From: Adiantum capillus-veneris
Taxonomy: Eukaryota > Streptophyta > Polypodiopsida > Polypodiales > Pteridaceae
Assembly (NCBI GenBank): GCA_014529385.2
Contig: CM043962.1
Coordinates: 120,799,970-120,863,969, forward strand
Length of the DNA stretch: 64,000 bases
Direction of reading: 5' to 3'
Shown: positions 34,005 through 45,863 of the stretch, piece by piece
How the letters are laid out: each line of letters opens with the position of its first letter
Position numbering within the stretch: position 1 is the first letter of the stretch
Translations under genes and position numbers: made by a program
The notes under the pieces: model-generated
Databases searched by the model: none
What the model saw: the letters and a program-made list of their open reading frames with translations, nothing else
Told to the model about the DNA's origin: nothing

Positions 34005-34290
34005 GTTTGAGGGTGTGCCAATGTAGGAAACGGTAGCCTTTATGGGTGTGTGGGGAATTGTGGTCCGCACGAGCGTGTGTGCATCGAGTTGAGTGAAAAT
34101 GTGCATTTGTTATGTGATTGTATGTTGTTTGAAGGTGTTTTTTGAGGGGATAAGGGTGCTATGAATGACATGGGCTATAGAGAGGCTTTGGTGTGTGTTC
34201 TAGGCATGTTGCCCATTCCCCCTCCCCATCTTCTGGTGCCCCCATGGAGGAGCACACTGATTGCTCCATGGAAATGTGTTGGTAAGCAAA
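33560..34290. other. No recognisable gene; (GA)n microsatellite
   Basis: (GA)n at 33955-34002. Overlapping short ORFs here are produced by the microsatellite. Confidence 0.6.
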
Positions 34291-34299
34291 AATGTGACA

Positions 34300-35960
34300 G
34301 AGTACTGGCCTAATTCTCAATGGTGATGAATATGTAGACGAGTGGCTTGCAGATTTTGAGTTGTTTATGTCGTCATTTTGGATGTGGAGTGATGAAGAGA
34401 AGTTGTAGATGTTCCCCATTGGTGTTGCAAGGCAAGGCCAAGGTATGGTTTGATGGTCAGAAAGCTACAAGCAGCAGAGTGCAAGCAGGCAGAGTTGGCC
34501 CAGGTGTTTGAGAGTAGTTTCTTCACAGGTTTTGAAGGGTGGTGTTGGATGTTGAAGCGGATATAAGGATCAAAGGGTTGCGGAAGGATTTAAGTGATGA
34601 TTTCAATGTTTTGTGGATAAGTTCGAAGAATCCTAGGAAGATTTAGTTGTGTTGTTATCCAAGTTACCAATGCAAAATGTTTCAAGCTGAATAGGTTTCT
34701 AGCCTTTCTACATCCACAAGTTCAAGAGAAAGTGGAGATGAGGATTTGAAGAGCTATGATGAAGCTGTGAATGTTGCCAAAGTAAGAAGCCTTGAAGTGA
34801 AGAAGAAATTAGAAGCAAGTCTCCTACATCAAGCAAAAATAGTTTATGCACCTAGTCCAAGGCGAATAAAAGGGATACCAAAGGTAATTGTTTCTTCATA
34901 TGTTGATATGCATTTGATACAAGTTGTTAAGGGTGACGGTGGAGTAGAAAAGATATCACATGTACCTGTGAGACCTTAAAAGTTGCAACGGGACTTGTTT
35001 AGGGTCCCCCCAGTGTGTTTGCTAAGAGGATTTGAGTAAGAAAGTGGTAAAAGGTTGTGAAGGGAAAACATGTGTTCTAGAACATGCCATGAGGAAGGAA
35101 ATGGAAATGCCATAATTGACATCTTTTGAACTTGGGAGTAAGTCAAGTTCTAGCAGTTCTTTGGGCATCGATGCTACTTGGGAGATGGCATTAATGCCAT
35201 CTTCAAAATATGATGTTTATGATATTTTGCATGTGAAGAAGATAGCAGGTGCTATGGATTCCAAGGTGCTAAAGGGCGGTGAAGTCCATCAAGTGGTAAC
35301 TAATTCCAAGGCAGCTATGCAGTCAATGGAGGTTGTTGAAGAAGCAGGTACAAAGCCAAAGAGCTATTATGAAGTGGAAGAAGGTGATGAGCAGGACCCA
35401 AATATTGGGCAAGCCTATCTTGAGTAGAAGAGGATGAAGGTGCAGGTACGAGTGATCATGTTGTGCTAGCATCTAAGTGTCAGAAGCACACTCGGTTTGG
35501 TCTCAAGATGCTATGGAGACAGATCAAGCTATTGTTGTGGGTGGAAAGCTTATTTTGTAGGCTTTTGATATTACTATTTATGCCTCTGGAGATGTTGTGT
35601 CAGATACAATCTCTTTTGATCAGGTATGCCTTGATGACGAGGTTGATTTGGGGTTTCATGACCCAATGGTTGACATGGAGGAGTCACAAGTACTCGTTGA
35701 GAAATTTTTAGCCAGGATATAGGTTAAAGGTGGCCTTGTGCCTTGTTCGCCATTAGATGAGGCAATGATGCATATGCGGGAGGATACTAGTGTACACATT
35801 GAGGAGGATAATCTTGAAGAGCAAGTACATGCAGCTGGTCTACAAGATGTGGTGGTAGATCCCTATGAGCCAACTGATGGGAAGGGCCTGATGATGTCGG
35901 GATTAAGGAAGTCACATGTATGGAGGGGTGAGTGTGGTGTTGATGATGACTAGGGTGCCT
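34300..35960 (+). pseudogene. Retroelement Gag-like relic, copy 1
   Basis: Reads LILNGDEYVDEWLADFELF near 34315, a Gag-like entry. Then NRFLAFLHPQVQEKVE near 34700, SYDEAVNVAKVRSLEVKKKLE (34746-34979) and an acidic low-complexity tail (35116-35427, 35640-35950; e.g. HIEEDNLEEQVHAAGLQ). The arrangement resembles the retrotransposon gag domain of Ty3-type elements. Stops are frequent. A second diverged copy lies at 36880-38095. No zinc knuckle was seen. Confidence 0.5.
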
Positions 35961-36879
35961 ATGTTGCGAGAGTTTCCACTGTAGTAGATGGGTTGTATTG
36001 TGCATGAAGGAGAGATTAAGGGTGTGTCCTTGCCCGAGCTTTCCAAGCAGGCATGTGTATTGTGGTTGAAGGGTATGTTGGTAGATGCAACAATACAATG
36101 GGCTATCAAACCGATATAAAGTCTTCTTGAGGAGGATCTTGCTTTATATGGTTGAGAGGGAGGGTTAGGTATGTCCACTGAGAATGATGTCACATATTCA
36201 AAAAGGAATGGTGTGTTTGGTGATGCTTTGTTTGAAGTAGGCCTTATGCCAAGGAGTGATTAGTGAAATGGAGGTATGCTTGGGGTAGATTATGTGCATG
36301 ATAACCTGAACCAATCAAGATTGAAGGGTTCCTTGCTTCCAAGCCATCAGTTGATCAACAAGCCAAGCTCAAAATTAATTCCAAGGTCATACACTTTTCC
36401 CTCAAAAATTACTTGGGCACCTACAGGCGCAAGAACACCCTCCATGAGGATTGCCACATCATCATCTGCTTTGTGTGCCACCATCACCCTCAAGTTCCAC
36501 CACAATGCCTTGCACCTCCGTGTGCACCACCAACGCAGTGCCTAACATGGATGCCATGGCCATGAGCTCACAAGCTCTCTCTCTCCCACTTGTTGCAACC
36601 CAATAAGCCTCACGCTCCTATACATTAAGTGTTCTCTAGAGATCCAAAACACGCATACGAAAAATTTGGCTGCCACGTGGAATCCCATGGGTGACTGTCC
36701 CTCAAAAACTTGCCAGTCTTGATTGAAAAAACCCTTAAGAAAATATATTTTTTACCCTCACTTTCAAAGCACTTCCATTTGAAGCCCAATGGCCTAGTTC
36801 TTGAGCCGTAAAAACCATTCAAAAACTCATCTCATCAACTTCTTCTAGTGCCTCCATAGAGGAGACAATAATTGCTCCA
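35961..36879. other. Spacer between the two Gag-like copies, no gene recognised
   Basis: No supported ORF; the plus-strand frame at 36276-36545 has no motif that I recognise. Confidence 0.4.
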
Positions 36880-38095
36880 TGATAATGTGTTTATAAGCAA
36901 AAATGCGGTAGAACATTAGCCCAATTTTTGATGGTGATGAAAATGTGGATGAGTGGCTTGTAGATTTCAAGTTCTTTATGCTGTCATTGCAGATGTGGAC
37001 CGATGAAGAGAAGCTCTAGATGTCGTCGTTGATGTTGCAACGTAAGGAAAAGGTATGGTTTGATGGTTTGGAAGCTGTAAGCAGGCACAATTAGGTAGGT
37101 GTTCCAGATCATTTTCTTCACAAGTTTTGAAGGGTGGTGTTGGTTCTTGAAGGAGATATAAGGATAAAAGGGTTGTGGAGGACGTAAGTGAAGATTTTGA
37201 TGCTTTTTTTATATAATTTGAAGCATGCTAGGAAGATTTAGTTACTATTATCCAAGTTTTCAATGTGGAACTTTTCAAGTTGGAGAGGTTTCTAGCATGT
37301 CTACATCTGCGAGTTCGAGAGAAAGTGGAGATTGAGGATCCGAAGAGTTATGATGGAGGTGTTAAGGTTGCCAAAGTAAGAAGCCATAAAGTGAAGAAGA
37401 AATTGGAGGCACTCTTGCTACATCAAGAGCAGAAATAGTTTATGCACCTAGTCCAAGGCGGATAGAAGGGCTCTCAAAGGTAGAAGGTGGTAATATGCAT
37501 TCTATCAAATGCTAATATGCATTTGATAGAAGGTGGTAAGGGTGACGGTGGAGTAGAAAAGATATCACATGTACCTATGAGACCTCAAAAGTTACAATGG
37601 GGCTTGTTTCAGGTCCCCCCCCCCCCCCAAAGTGTCTTTGTCCAAGAGGATTTGAGTAAGAAAGCGGTGAAAGGTTGTGAAGAGAAAACATATGTTCTAG
37701 AACAGGCCATGAGGAAGGCAGTGGAAATGCCAAAATTGACATGTTTTGAGAAGGAAACTGGGAGTATGTCAAGTTCTTGTAGATCTTTGGACACCAATGC
37801 TACTTGGAGATGGAGTCAACATCTTCAAAATATAATGTTTTTCATGTAAAGAAGATAGCAAATTTTGTGGATTCCAAGGCGCTAAGGGGTGTTGAGGTCC
37901 ATCAAGTGGTAAATAAGTCCAACGCAGCAATGTAGTCAATGGAGGTTGTTGAAGAAGCAAGTACGAAGTCAAAGAGCTATTGTGTAGTGGAAGAAGATGA
38001 CAAGTAAGACCCAAATAGTGTAGTGGAAGAAGGTGAGGAGCAAGACCCAAATAGTGGGCAAGCCTATCTTGAGCAGCAAGAGGATGATGGTGCAA
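36880..38095 (+). pseudogene. Retroelement Gag-like relic, copy 2
   Basis: Same order as copy 1: DENVDEWLVDFKFF near 36935, RFLACLHLRVREKVE near 37300, SYDGGVKVAKVRSHKVKKKLE near 37350, then GDGGVEKISHVPMRPQKL (37487-37849) and an acidic tail with a short internal repeat (VVEEDDK / VVEEGEEQDPNSGQAYLEQ). The C14 run at 37615-37628 is absent from copy 1, where only a short C run is present. Confidence 0.5.
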
Positions 38096-38211
38096 GTATG
38101 TGTGATCATGATGTGTCAGCAGCTAAGTGTGCACAAAGCTCTTGTTTTGTAAGTGAAAATAGAAACATTATCTTTATCAACGGTTTTATGGGTTTTGGAG
38201 TGTACGACTAA

Positions 38212-38825
38212 GAGCGGCTACTCTCATACGCTTTGTAATCAATATGTCTTGAGATCTGGTAATTTGATTTTGATTCCAAAACTTGTATTTTGTTCCTTGT
38301 TTATTGTTCTTTAATTTAAGTGCAATCATTGTCAATTCTGTTGTGGTTTGCAATAACACATTAGCAAGCTAAATGGGATGTTATGAGTGCGTTAATGGTT
38401 GTTTTTTGACATTTTAACCATAGGAGATGTTCCTATACAATAGGGCAGCAATTCTAACCTTGATCGTGATCGATTGTGATTTTTGTACTTCATCAAATTA
38501 TGAAAAAACTTGGTAGGATAGTGCACCTAGGCGTATTAGATATCCTCCTAAAAGTTTCGCTGCATTTGGAATTCCTTTGAGTGTCAAAATGGCATGACAA
38601 TTAAGTGCGGTGACATAGGACAAAGGCAATTTTCTAGATTTGAGAGTGATATTTGCTAGTGCGAGAGATGGCTTCGTTCTCTAGGTTCACTTCTTGAGTT
38701 TGACACCCTCAAAGACTCTTTGTGCCCCATTCGAGTTGCTTCCCTCAGTATTGACATTATGTTAGTTCCAAATAGCTATGCTATAGACGTCTATCGCAGC
38801 GACCCATTAATAGCTAGTATAGTGA
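38212..38825. other. No recognisable gene
   Basis: Only short frames without motifs. Confidence 0.4.
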
Positions 38826-38993
38826 TGCTTCTTTAGATATCATCACAATCTCAATCATGGTAAAAACAAGGGTACGTCATTGTAATCCATACATTAGTGG
38901 ACCTTTCTTGCAATGCCATGATTAAAAAGGGACTATACCCAAAAGGAGGTATTCAACTATAGGGTGCTATGCTCCCTTACTTAGTGTCTACAT

Positions 38994-39037
<44 letters not shown>

Positions 39038-39038
39038 G

Positions 39039-39117
<79 letters not shown>

Positions 39118-39196
39118 TATATATATATATGTATATTATATTTATTTATTTATTTATGTATCTATGTATGTATGTATGTATACACACATACACACT
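38826..39196. repeat. Dispersed repeat copy 1 with a (CA)n(TA)n tail
   Basis: 38826-38980 (tagatatcatcacaatctca ... ctcccttacttagtg) matches 46966-47120. It runs straight into (CA)n, (TA)n and (TATG)n at about 38990-39196. Confidence 0.8.
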
Positions 39197-39451
39197 CACA
39201 TGGCTAAAAGCAGGTATTGTTGGTACAAAATGTGGTGTCCTTGACACAACAAACATTCGATGAATATGCTATTGAAAAAAAAGTAGTATTGTCTAATCAA
39301 GTTTCTTTTATTTTATCTTTTTTATTTGTATAATCACAAAGTGGTGGTCTTTTACTTTATGGACAAGAAAACTGTCGGATCGGATCATTAGAGATGTGGG
39401 GTGCTCTTTTGGAGGGGGAGGGCGGGGAAGTGCAGGGAGCACGCAAAAACC

Positions 39452-39556
<105 letters not shown>

Positions 39557-39671
39557 GTGCGAGCTGCACACAATTTTGCACATACCAATGGAGATACCGG
39601 TTTCAGAGAGCTTCTTGTCTTTTAATGCCTATGAGCCAACAACTTAATACAAAATAGATACTACTCCAAGC

Positions 39672-42358
39672 ATGAGCATTCCAGCCACTTCATCTCTCAC
39701 AAATTGCGCTTACATGAGAGATTATTGGGCTACAAAGAAGCATCAACAAAGAAGCAAGGAAAGAGATCCCAACGTCATTGGGAGAGCTTCAACATGCAAT
39801 TCAAGGAAGAATATTTTCTCAGCAATGGCCCAAATTTGGCACAACCAAATGCAAGGTCTTTCGACTAGAAAGCAAAAGGAGCTCTTCTAGGAACTACTCC
39901 AATATAATACATTTTCAAAGCTCCAGGTTGCCAATGTTGAATTCGGTCTAGTGTCTGGCATCCGCAATACACTTACACAACTCAAGGTCCCTCATTTTGC
40001 AAACAAAATTTTTGTCAAGAAAACCTCTCTGAGCATGGTTTCAAATACTATAGATCACTCAATAGTGAATCAATCTAAAATTGCAACACTATTAGGTCTT
40101 CATCGTAAAAAAATTGCAGCGAACCTAGAGTTCCAAACCTGGCACTTTATGATGTTGCAAGTAGTATTTGCACATTACCAGGTCATTAATACTTTGGTTG
40201 GTACTTCATCCAATGACCTTACAAAACTTAATGCTAATCAATACCCAAAGCACTCATTTTGGTACTTTACAATGGCTTGGGTACTATTTGTGCAATACCA
40301 AGTCTCTGAGGCTGGTACTGTGATGAAGTCTCTGCTAGCTGAATTCTCAGTCTCAAATTTGGTACTTTCCTATCAATTTTTGGGTATGGACGTAATTGTA
40401 ACTTTCAAAGCTTGCATCTCTATGTCATCTTCAAGGATTCTAACCTACATTGTTTTTGTATCTCAGGTGGAACTATACAAGAGATTCAAACGAGCGCAAC
40501 CCACGATCGAGCTGTCTCTTAGGTATTTTAAGTCCTTGAAGCCATTCTTTGTTCGAAAGATAAAATAATGGTATACTTGTTGTTATGTGTATCATGTTCA
40601 GATGTTATTCCTTAAGGAGGCTTTCAATCACATGCGGCAAAATAAGTTTGGGAATCATGGAAAAGCTCATACCTGTAGATGTTTCATGTGTTGTAGAAAT
40701 AATGATGCAACTCAATGCTCTACAAACCAGGTAGTATAGAAACACACAAGTACATTGTGGGAATCCATTTTGTGTTTAAAGCCGGTTGACAACAAGCTCC
40801 ACGTAAAGAAATTCTTGGCCGGGGAATGTTCTCAATGTGGTGTAGCCAAGTTGCCCTTTTGCTCGGATGAGATTTGCAATGATAGCAAGGAGGTGTCTGT
40901 CAAGGTGTTCATGGACTTCCGGTAGTGGACATGTGGCTGACAATGGAAGAAAAAAGAAAAGAACGGACTTGGTTGTACAAAGAATGTCGAGTGATTATTT
41001 CCATGGTCTTTTTGCAAAGCATCTAAAATATTTCATCAAGCAGAACTTCATCTTTTAGTGGCAGGCACAACAGTTTAAAGAATGCATGCTCAGATTTTCT
41101 AACAATGTTTTTGTATCTGTAATTGACTTTGCGGAGAATTATTCATTCAAAGTATAAAATGAAATACAATCGGTGCATTGGTGGTCAACACAAGTAACAA
41201 TCCTTGTGCACATTACATATGTTAGAAATTTGGGAGGTACCGTACAGAAGACACTGTGTTTCTACATATCTGATGCTAAGTAGCATGATACTTTGTTTGT
41301 GCAGCAATGCTTTATGCTTCTTGATAGGTGGATGAAAGATCAAGGTCACCATTTGCCATATCATTGGGTGTGGCCAAATGGTGCACCATCACAATTCAAG
41401 GCACGGTGACCTTTTTACTTTGTTGCCAGCTACCATCAATCGACAAGCTTGCACATGATTTGGAGCTTCTCCGCATTGGGGCATCGAAAAGAGGAGAACA
41501 ATGGAGCTAGTGTTTTCATCAAGATAACACTAACACATGAGGAGTTGAAACTAGACGGGGTGCCACGATAAACCGTGATGCTGATGTTTTCTAAAGGCAA
41601 AATTTGGAGACACGGTTGGGTCACACAAATCTAATGACAGAGAGTGTTTTGGCTGGTTTCAAAGGATGAAGGGAAACAAGATATTCAGTGGGAGTGCCAA
41701 AGAATACAAGGCTCTCATGCGACCATTGTGTAGTGTGTTATTCACCTGAGGACCCATGCGCTCTACGTCTTCGTACACTCTCATGCTTTTGTGATGCATG
41801 ATTAAGTGGGCAATGAAGGAGATGCAAGAGCAAGAAATGCATTTTAGAATGGAAATACATGTCCATTGTACCAGTGCAAGAGGTGGACAATTAGGAAAGT
41901 GAGGAAGATGAGGGAGCCAGGGAGGATGATAGCAACATGACAATTGTAGCAATGATATTGGACATCAATTTGCCAATGTACAAAGGCAACCCACAGACAA
42001 TGTGTAAAATGTTGTCGTTGGGGACAATTTTTCATTGAAGGCAGTTGAAGGTGGTGAGGACTTTTATCTTTTGAAATATACCAAAGCCATGTACCAGGTA
42101 CACAAATCACAAAGGGATAAGTGGCACAACAAGATTGTTAGAGGTGGACTTGTGGTTGAAGGCTTGTACTATGGCCAAGTGGATGGGAAATGTAATACAT
42201 ACAGCATTCTTGATCATACACCACCAGTCATGATATACTCCCACCTTGTAAGAGCCATACAAATTCTGATGGAGCCTATGTCTGGACTCCAAAACATGTT
42301 TTTGTTAACCAGTGAGGTCTATGAAAATGTATACAATAGTATGTCGTATGATGAGTAA
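39672..42358 (+). pseudogene. Decayed gene of an unnamed transposon-like family with Cys-rich and candidate RNase H-like blocks
   Basis: Reads through in mainly one direction with about ten stops and few frameshifts. Blocks in order: YMRDYWATKK and IWHNQMQGLSTRKQKEL (39700-39890), ELLQYNTFSKLQVANVEFG to about 40130, an inserted stretch (about 40135-40467), QVELYKRFKRAQPTIELSLRYF (40468-40565), WYTCCYVYHV and CRCFMCC (40570-40700), GECSQCGVAKLPFC (about 40830). In a second frame: SVIDFAENYSF (41115), NEIQSVHWWSTQVTILVHI (41158), FYISDA.HDTLFVQQC (41260), HWVWPNGAPSQFKAR (41365), WSFSALGHRKEENNGASVF (41462). Last comes an intact C-terminal ORF at 42035-42358 (FYLLKYTKAMYQ, GLYYGQVDG, YSHLVRAIQ). 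Alternating strand-like segments with conserved acidic residues suggest, but do not prove, an RNase H-like fold. I recall similar uncharacterised plant proteins but have no family name. Confidence 0.6.
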
Positions 42359-42479
42359 TTTGTACTAGGTCTACCATTTAAGTTTGAGTAATTTGTCCTT
42401 TCCCTCCCTACCTTCACTATGTATGCACATCACATGCTACACTATTGAGGTTAGTAATATAACATAATCTATAGGAACT

Positions 42480-43335
42480 TGAAAAACAGTGAGTTACAAT
42501 AATCTTTCAATGAGAAGACCACTGCCAAATTTAGAACTCACTAGTACTGGTAATTGTAACTTCCCAAGCTCACAATGTTGTTGTTTTTTTCAAAACAAGG
42601 CTACCCTAAAATGAGAAGACCAACATCAAATTTGGTACTTACCAGTACCAGTACTTCAAGCCTCAAAAGCTTCAATTTTGGTATTGTTATTATAATTTCC
42701 CCCACCCATAATATTTTTTTCCAAAATCAGACTTCTTCTACAATCAGTTTCTGTAGTGAGATGTTCAACACTAAATTTGTCACTTTACACTACCAAATTT
42801 GGTAGTCTCCAATGCCAATATCAAAAGCACCTAATTTTGTACTGGTATACCTAGCTTCCACAGGCCATAATATTTTTTTTCCACAATAAGCTTTTTCCAA
42901 AATAAGTTTGCTTCTACAATCACCATGTAGTGAGATGATCAACAACAAATTTGGTACTTTACAGTACCAAATTTGGTAGATTCCAATGCTAGTATTGAAA
43001 GCACCAAATTTTTACTGGTATACCTAACTTCCCTGGCCCATAATATTGTTTTTTTCCAAAATAAGCTTTCTTCTATAGTCACCCTGTAGTGAGATGAGTA
43101 GCACCAAATTTGGTACTTTACAATACCCGATCACCAGTACCAAAGCCTGAAAGTTGTCAGTCCTAGTACCAAAAGCTTTAAATTTGATACTAGTAATTGT
43201 AATTTCCCGAGCCCACAATGGTAAATTTTTCCAAAAAAAAGCTCTCTTCCATAAAGTTCGTACAATGGAGCTTCCATGAGTTACAATTACCCTACAAGGA
43301 GAAGATCATTACCAAAATTGGTTCTTACCACTAGC
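42480..43335. repeat. Diverged tandem repeats containing the palindrome ACCAAATTTGGT
   Basis: Five or six units, 100-210 bp apart, with the landmark (g)tagtgagatgatc/aatgagaagacc at about 42508, 42608, 42753, 42926, 43087 and 43295. Each carries caccaaatttggtactttac- and taatatttttttccaaaa-type segments. ACCAAATTTGGT is self-complementary. Confidence 0.8.
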
Positions 43336-43499
43336 AAATTCAAAGATCAAGATAAAATGACCACAGAAGCATACTATAAGAAAAATGACTAAATGAACAT
43401 TATTGGATTTTCATTTTCACATAAAGAGGAATACAAATAGACTGCACCAAGAAAAATTTCTTTCTTTGTTCCACAAATCATGGCTTGACAAGGGGGTCA

Positions 43500-43890
43500 A
43501 AACGATAATCGTATGCCTGTCTCACTGCATGAAATAATCAGCAACGAGAGGGTTAACGTCGTCTTCTACATCAAAGAGGGGGTGTTGACGGCTATATATT
43601 GTTGGGTAGGGAGAAAAAATCCAGCCCTCCAACAAGGGTTTGACCAAGTTCGTGACGTACAAGGGGTAGTAGTGATGGGGTCGGAGTGCGCGTGTGAGGA
43701 GTGTTCTAGAGAGGGAAGGATGCAAGAGAAGGGGGAAGAGAATTGGGGGAGAAGAAGCTCCACATGGAGTTGGGTTAGTGGAGAGGAAAGTGAGAGAGTG
43801 GTCAACTGTCTCACTTTCTCTCCCTATATTCATTGGGAGAGAAAGTGAGTAAGGGTGGTTTCCCACGGCCACCTAGCCTACACCCCAACA
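43500..43890 (-). repeat. Probable LTR of a truncated copia element (D)
   Basis: The plus-strand end CACCCCAACA followed by acctcccacttgaagg copies the LTR-PPT junction of element C (20491-20510). The far LTR end cannot be set without a second copy; 43500 is approximate. Confidence 0.6.
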
Positions 43891-43976
43891 ACCTCCCACT
43901 TGAAGGTCATGGTGACCAATAGTGGCATCAAAATAGTTAGTCTATACAAAATTGATGAAACATCACCTAGGCTTCA

Positions 43977-44085
43977 TCATACACCCATAAGTTTTGTGCA
44001 ATGTGTAAATTGCTCCGAGGCTAGGCTCTTTGTGAGAGCATCTGTGGGGTTGTTGTTGGTGTGAACCTTGACAAGCTCAATGCAC
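43977..44085 (-). pseudogene. Copia element D: C-terminal end of pol
   Basis: The minus strand reads ELVKVHTNNNPTDALTKSL and ends with TGA TGA at 43974-43979, as in the copia RNase H tail (compare VHTTENPVDLLTKGL in element C). The rest of pol is replaced at 44085 by the taccaaag-type tandem repeat. Confidence 0.8.
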
Positions 44086-44870
44086 CAAAGACCAAGGAGA
44101 CGCCAAGGAAGTCCTAGAGAAATCTATGATTGGTGGTATATCAAGGGAGCACCAAGGCAGCTAGAGACAATACTAAAAATACTAGAAGGCAGGAATTAAA
44201 AACTACCAAAGAGACTATGGAAAGGTACCAAGACTAAACAATTGGCACTATGCCAAGGAGGTACCATCCTGCATTGATAAGGTCCAAGTCGCTACCAAAA
44301 CGAAGCAAAATACCAAAACTACCTACAAAAACTACCAAAAAGAGTACCAAAGAGTCCAAGGGTACTTATGCACCAAAGAGATCAAGAACATACCAAGGCA
44401 TCTTCTAGTCAAAGCTAGATTTGGAACTATAACAAGGAAACACCAAAGTAGTACATCCTAGATTTCTAAGTACCCAGGCACTTCCAAGACAAAGTAGACA
44501 TACCAAATCTAGCTAGAAGTAATACCAAATACAATTGGAAGCAGTACCTATAAAAACCAAAGAGACCATGGAAAAGTACCCGAGAAAGCCCTACAATCAT
44601 TAAAAGTACCAAACAAATTTGTATGCACCAAAGACCAGGGAGATGCCAATGCAGTCCTAGAGAAAGATATGATTGGTGGTATATCAAGGAAGCCTCAAGG
44701 TAGTACTACCAAGACAAATTAAACTACCAAAGTTAGGTAGAAGTCATATCAAAATTAGTTGGGGTAGTGTTTATAGATACCAAGGAGACCATGGATAGGT
44801 ACCAAAGCCAATCCTACAGTAGTCAATAGTGACAAAGAGTATTGTATGCACCAAAGACCAAGGATGTTGA
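44083..44870. repeat. Tandem repeats rich in caccaaagacc/taccaaag
   Basis: The segment starting caccaaagaccaaggagacgcc at 44083 recurs at about 44627 (with attggtggtatatcaa in both) and in short form at 44849. A short-range repetition of taccaaa runs throughout. Confidence 0.7.
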
Positions 44871-45281
44871 TGTGCAAGGGAAACCTTCAACTATATGCAC
44901 AATCCAAAATTGCAATATGTATTATCAAAATGCATCACACAACTACCAATGAAGTATCAAATGTACCTAGATTCCCTAATGTAAAACATAGGAGTCCCTA
45001 GTCACATAGACAAAATAGGACTAAGGGAGCATTTACTATACGTGCTCTTGCTCAAGATCCATTTGGAGCTTTTTTATGTCCTTGATGACCCTAGGCGATG
45101 TAGAATGTGTTGGTTTGCTGCAAGATCAACTTCCATCTCCTTCACCTCTTCATCATGATTTGAATTTGGTTTTAGAGCTCTTGCAATTGCACTTTATACA
45201 GTTCGATGTCCACCTTTATCTGCTTGGCCACAGTGTTGGACCCCTCACACCTAAATAGTGCCTATCCATAGTGTGCTTGAT
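44871..45281. other. No recognisable gene
   Basis: Spacer between repeats and the next ORF. Confidence 0.4.
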
Positions 45282-45863
45282 CTAGGCCGGCATCCTTTCC
45301 ACCAATAAGTACAAATCAAAGACATAGTCACAAACCAAAAAATTATGCCGATAAGCAATAGTCGGCCTAGTCTCCGTGCACAAGTTGCTGCCAGAGTGCG
45401 TAATGCAATACGTTTTCCAGTTGTGATGGGAAGACTTAGAGGCGCCGTTTTCCTTTCTCAAACCCTCAATCTTCCGCTCCAACCCCCCTCCTCTTTCTCT
45501 GCACATCTGAATAATGTTCTCACCAATCTTGGCCCATGCCGGCCACGTGTGGCTTGCGGGGTCTTTTGTCGCAGCATGACATCTCTCAAAAGTGGACCCT
45601 CGAGAAAACTTTGTTGTAATCTCTCCACAAGATGGTGGTGCTTGATGCACCTTGTGGAAGAGCAGCCTGTAGTTGTCTATGAAGCGAGGATGTAGGTGAT
45701 TAAGATAAATCTTGGCACCTTTGTTGTGCTTAAACTTGAACACTATTAACCATTGATCCTCTGGGAGCATAACTTCATTTAGATCCTTTGGAAGCACCCC
45801 TAGTAGGCTTAGCTCATACTCCTCATGTAGCTCCTCTACTATATGACAAAATTTTGTGAGCAT
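45282..45863 (-). CDS. Hypothetical protein, 193 codons, unrecognised
   Basis: Starts ATG at 45863 (MLTKFCHIVEELHEEY) and is open to TAG near 45282. Composition is normal and mixed (LLGVLPKDLNEVMLPEDQWL, IYLNHLHPRFIDNYRLLF), unlike the repeat-derived frames around it. The last third changes character near an RERGGGLER stretch, and a second frame continues with similar-looking residues, so a late frameshift is possible. No signal peptide, membrane segment or catalytic motif seen. It could be a transposon accessory ORF or an exon; the neighbours are all repeats, which favours transposon origin. Function unknown. Confidence 0.4.
   Translation of the reverse strand: MLTKFCHIVEELHEEYELSLLGVLPKDLNEVMLPEDQWLIVFKFKHNKGAKIYLNHLHPRFIDNYRLLFHKVHQAPPSCGEITTKFSRGSTFERCHAATKDPASHTWPAWAKIGENIIQMCRERGGGLERKIEGLRKENGASKSSHHNWKTYCITHSGSNLCTETRPTIAYRHNFLVCDYVFDLYLLVERMPA

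Noticed and set aside
41328-41510. Plus-strand ORF inside the unknown transposon-like gene
   Set aside because: It is a shadow frame; the conserved blocks lie in the neighbouring frame with stops.
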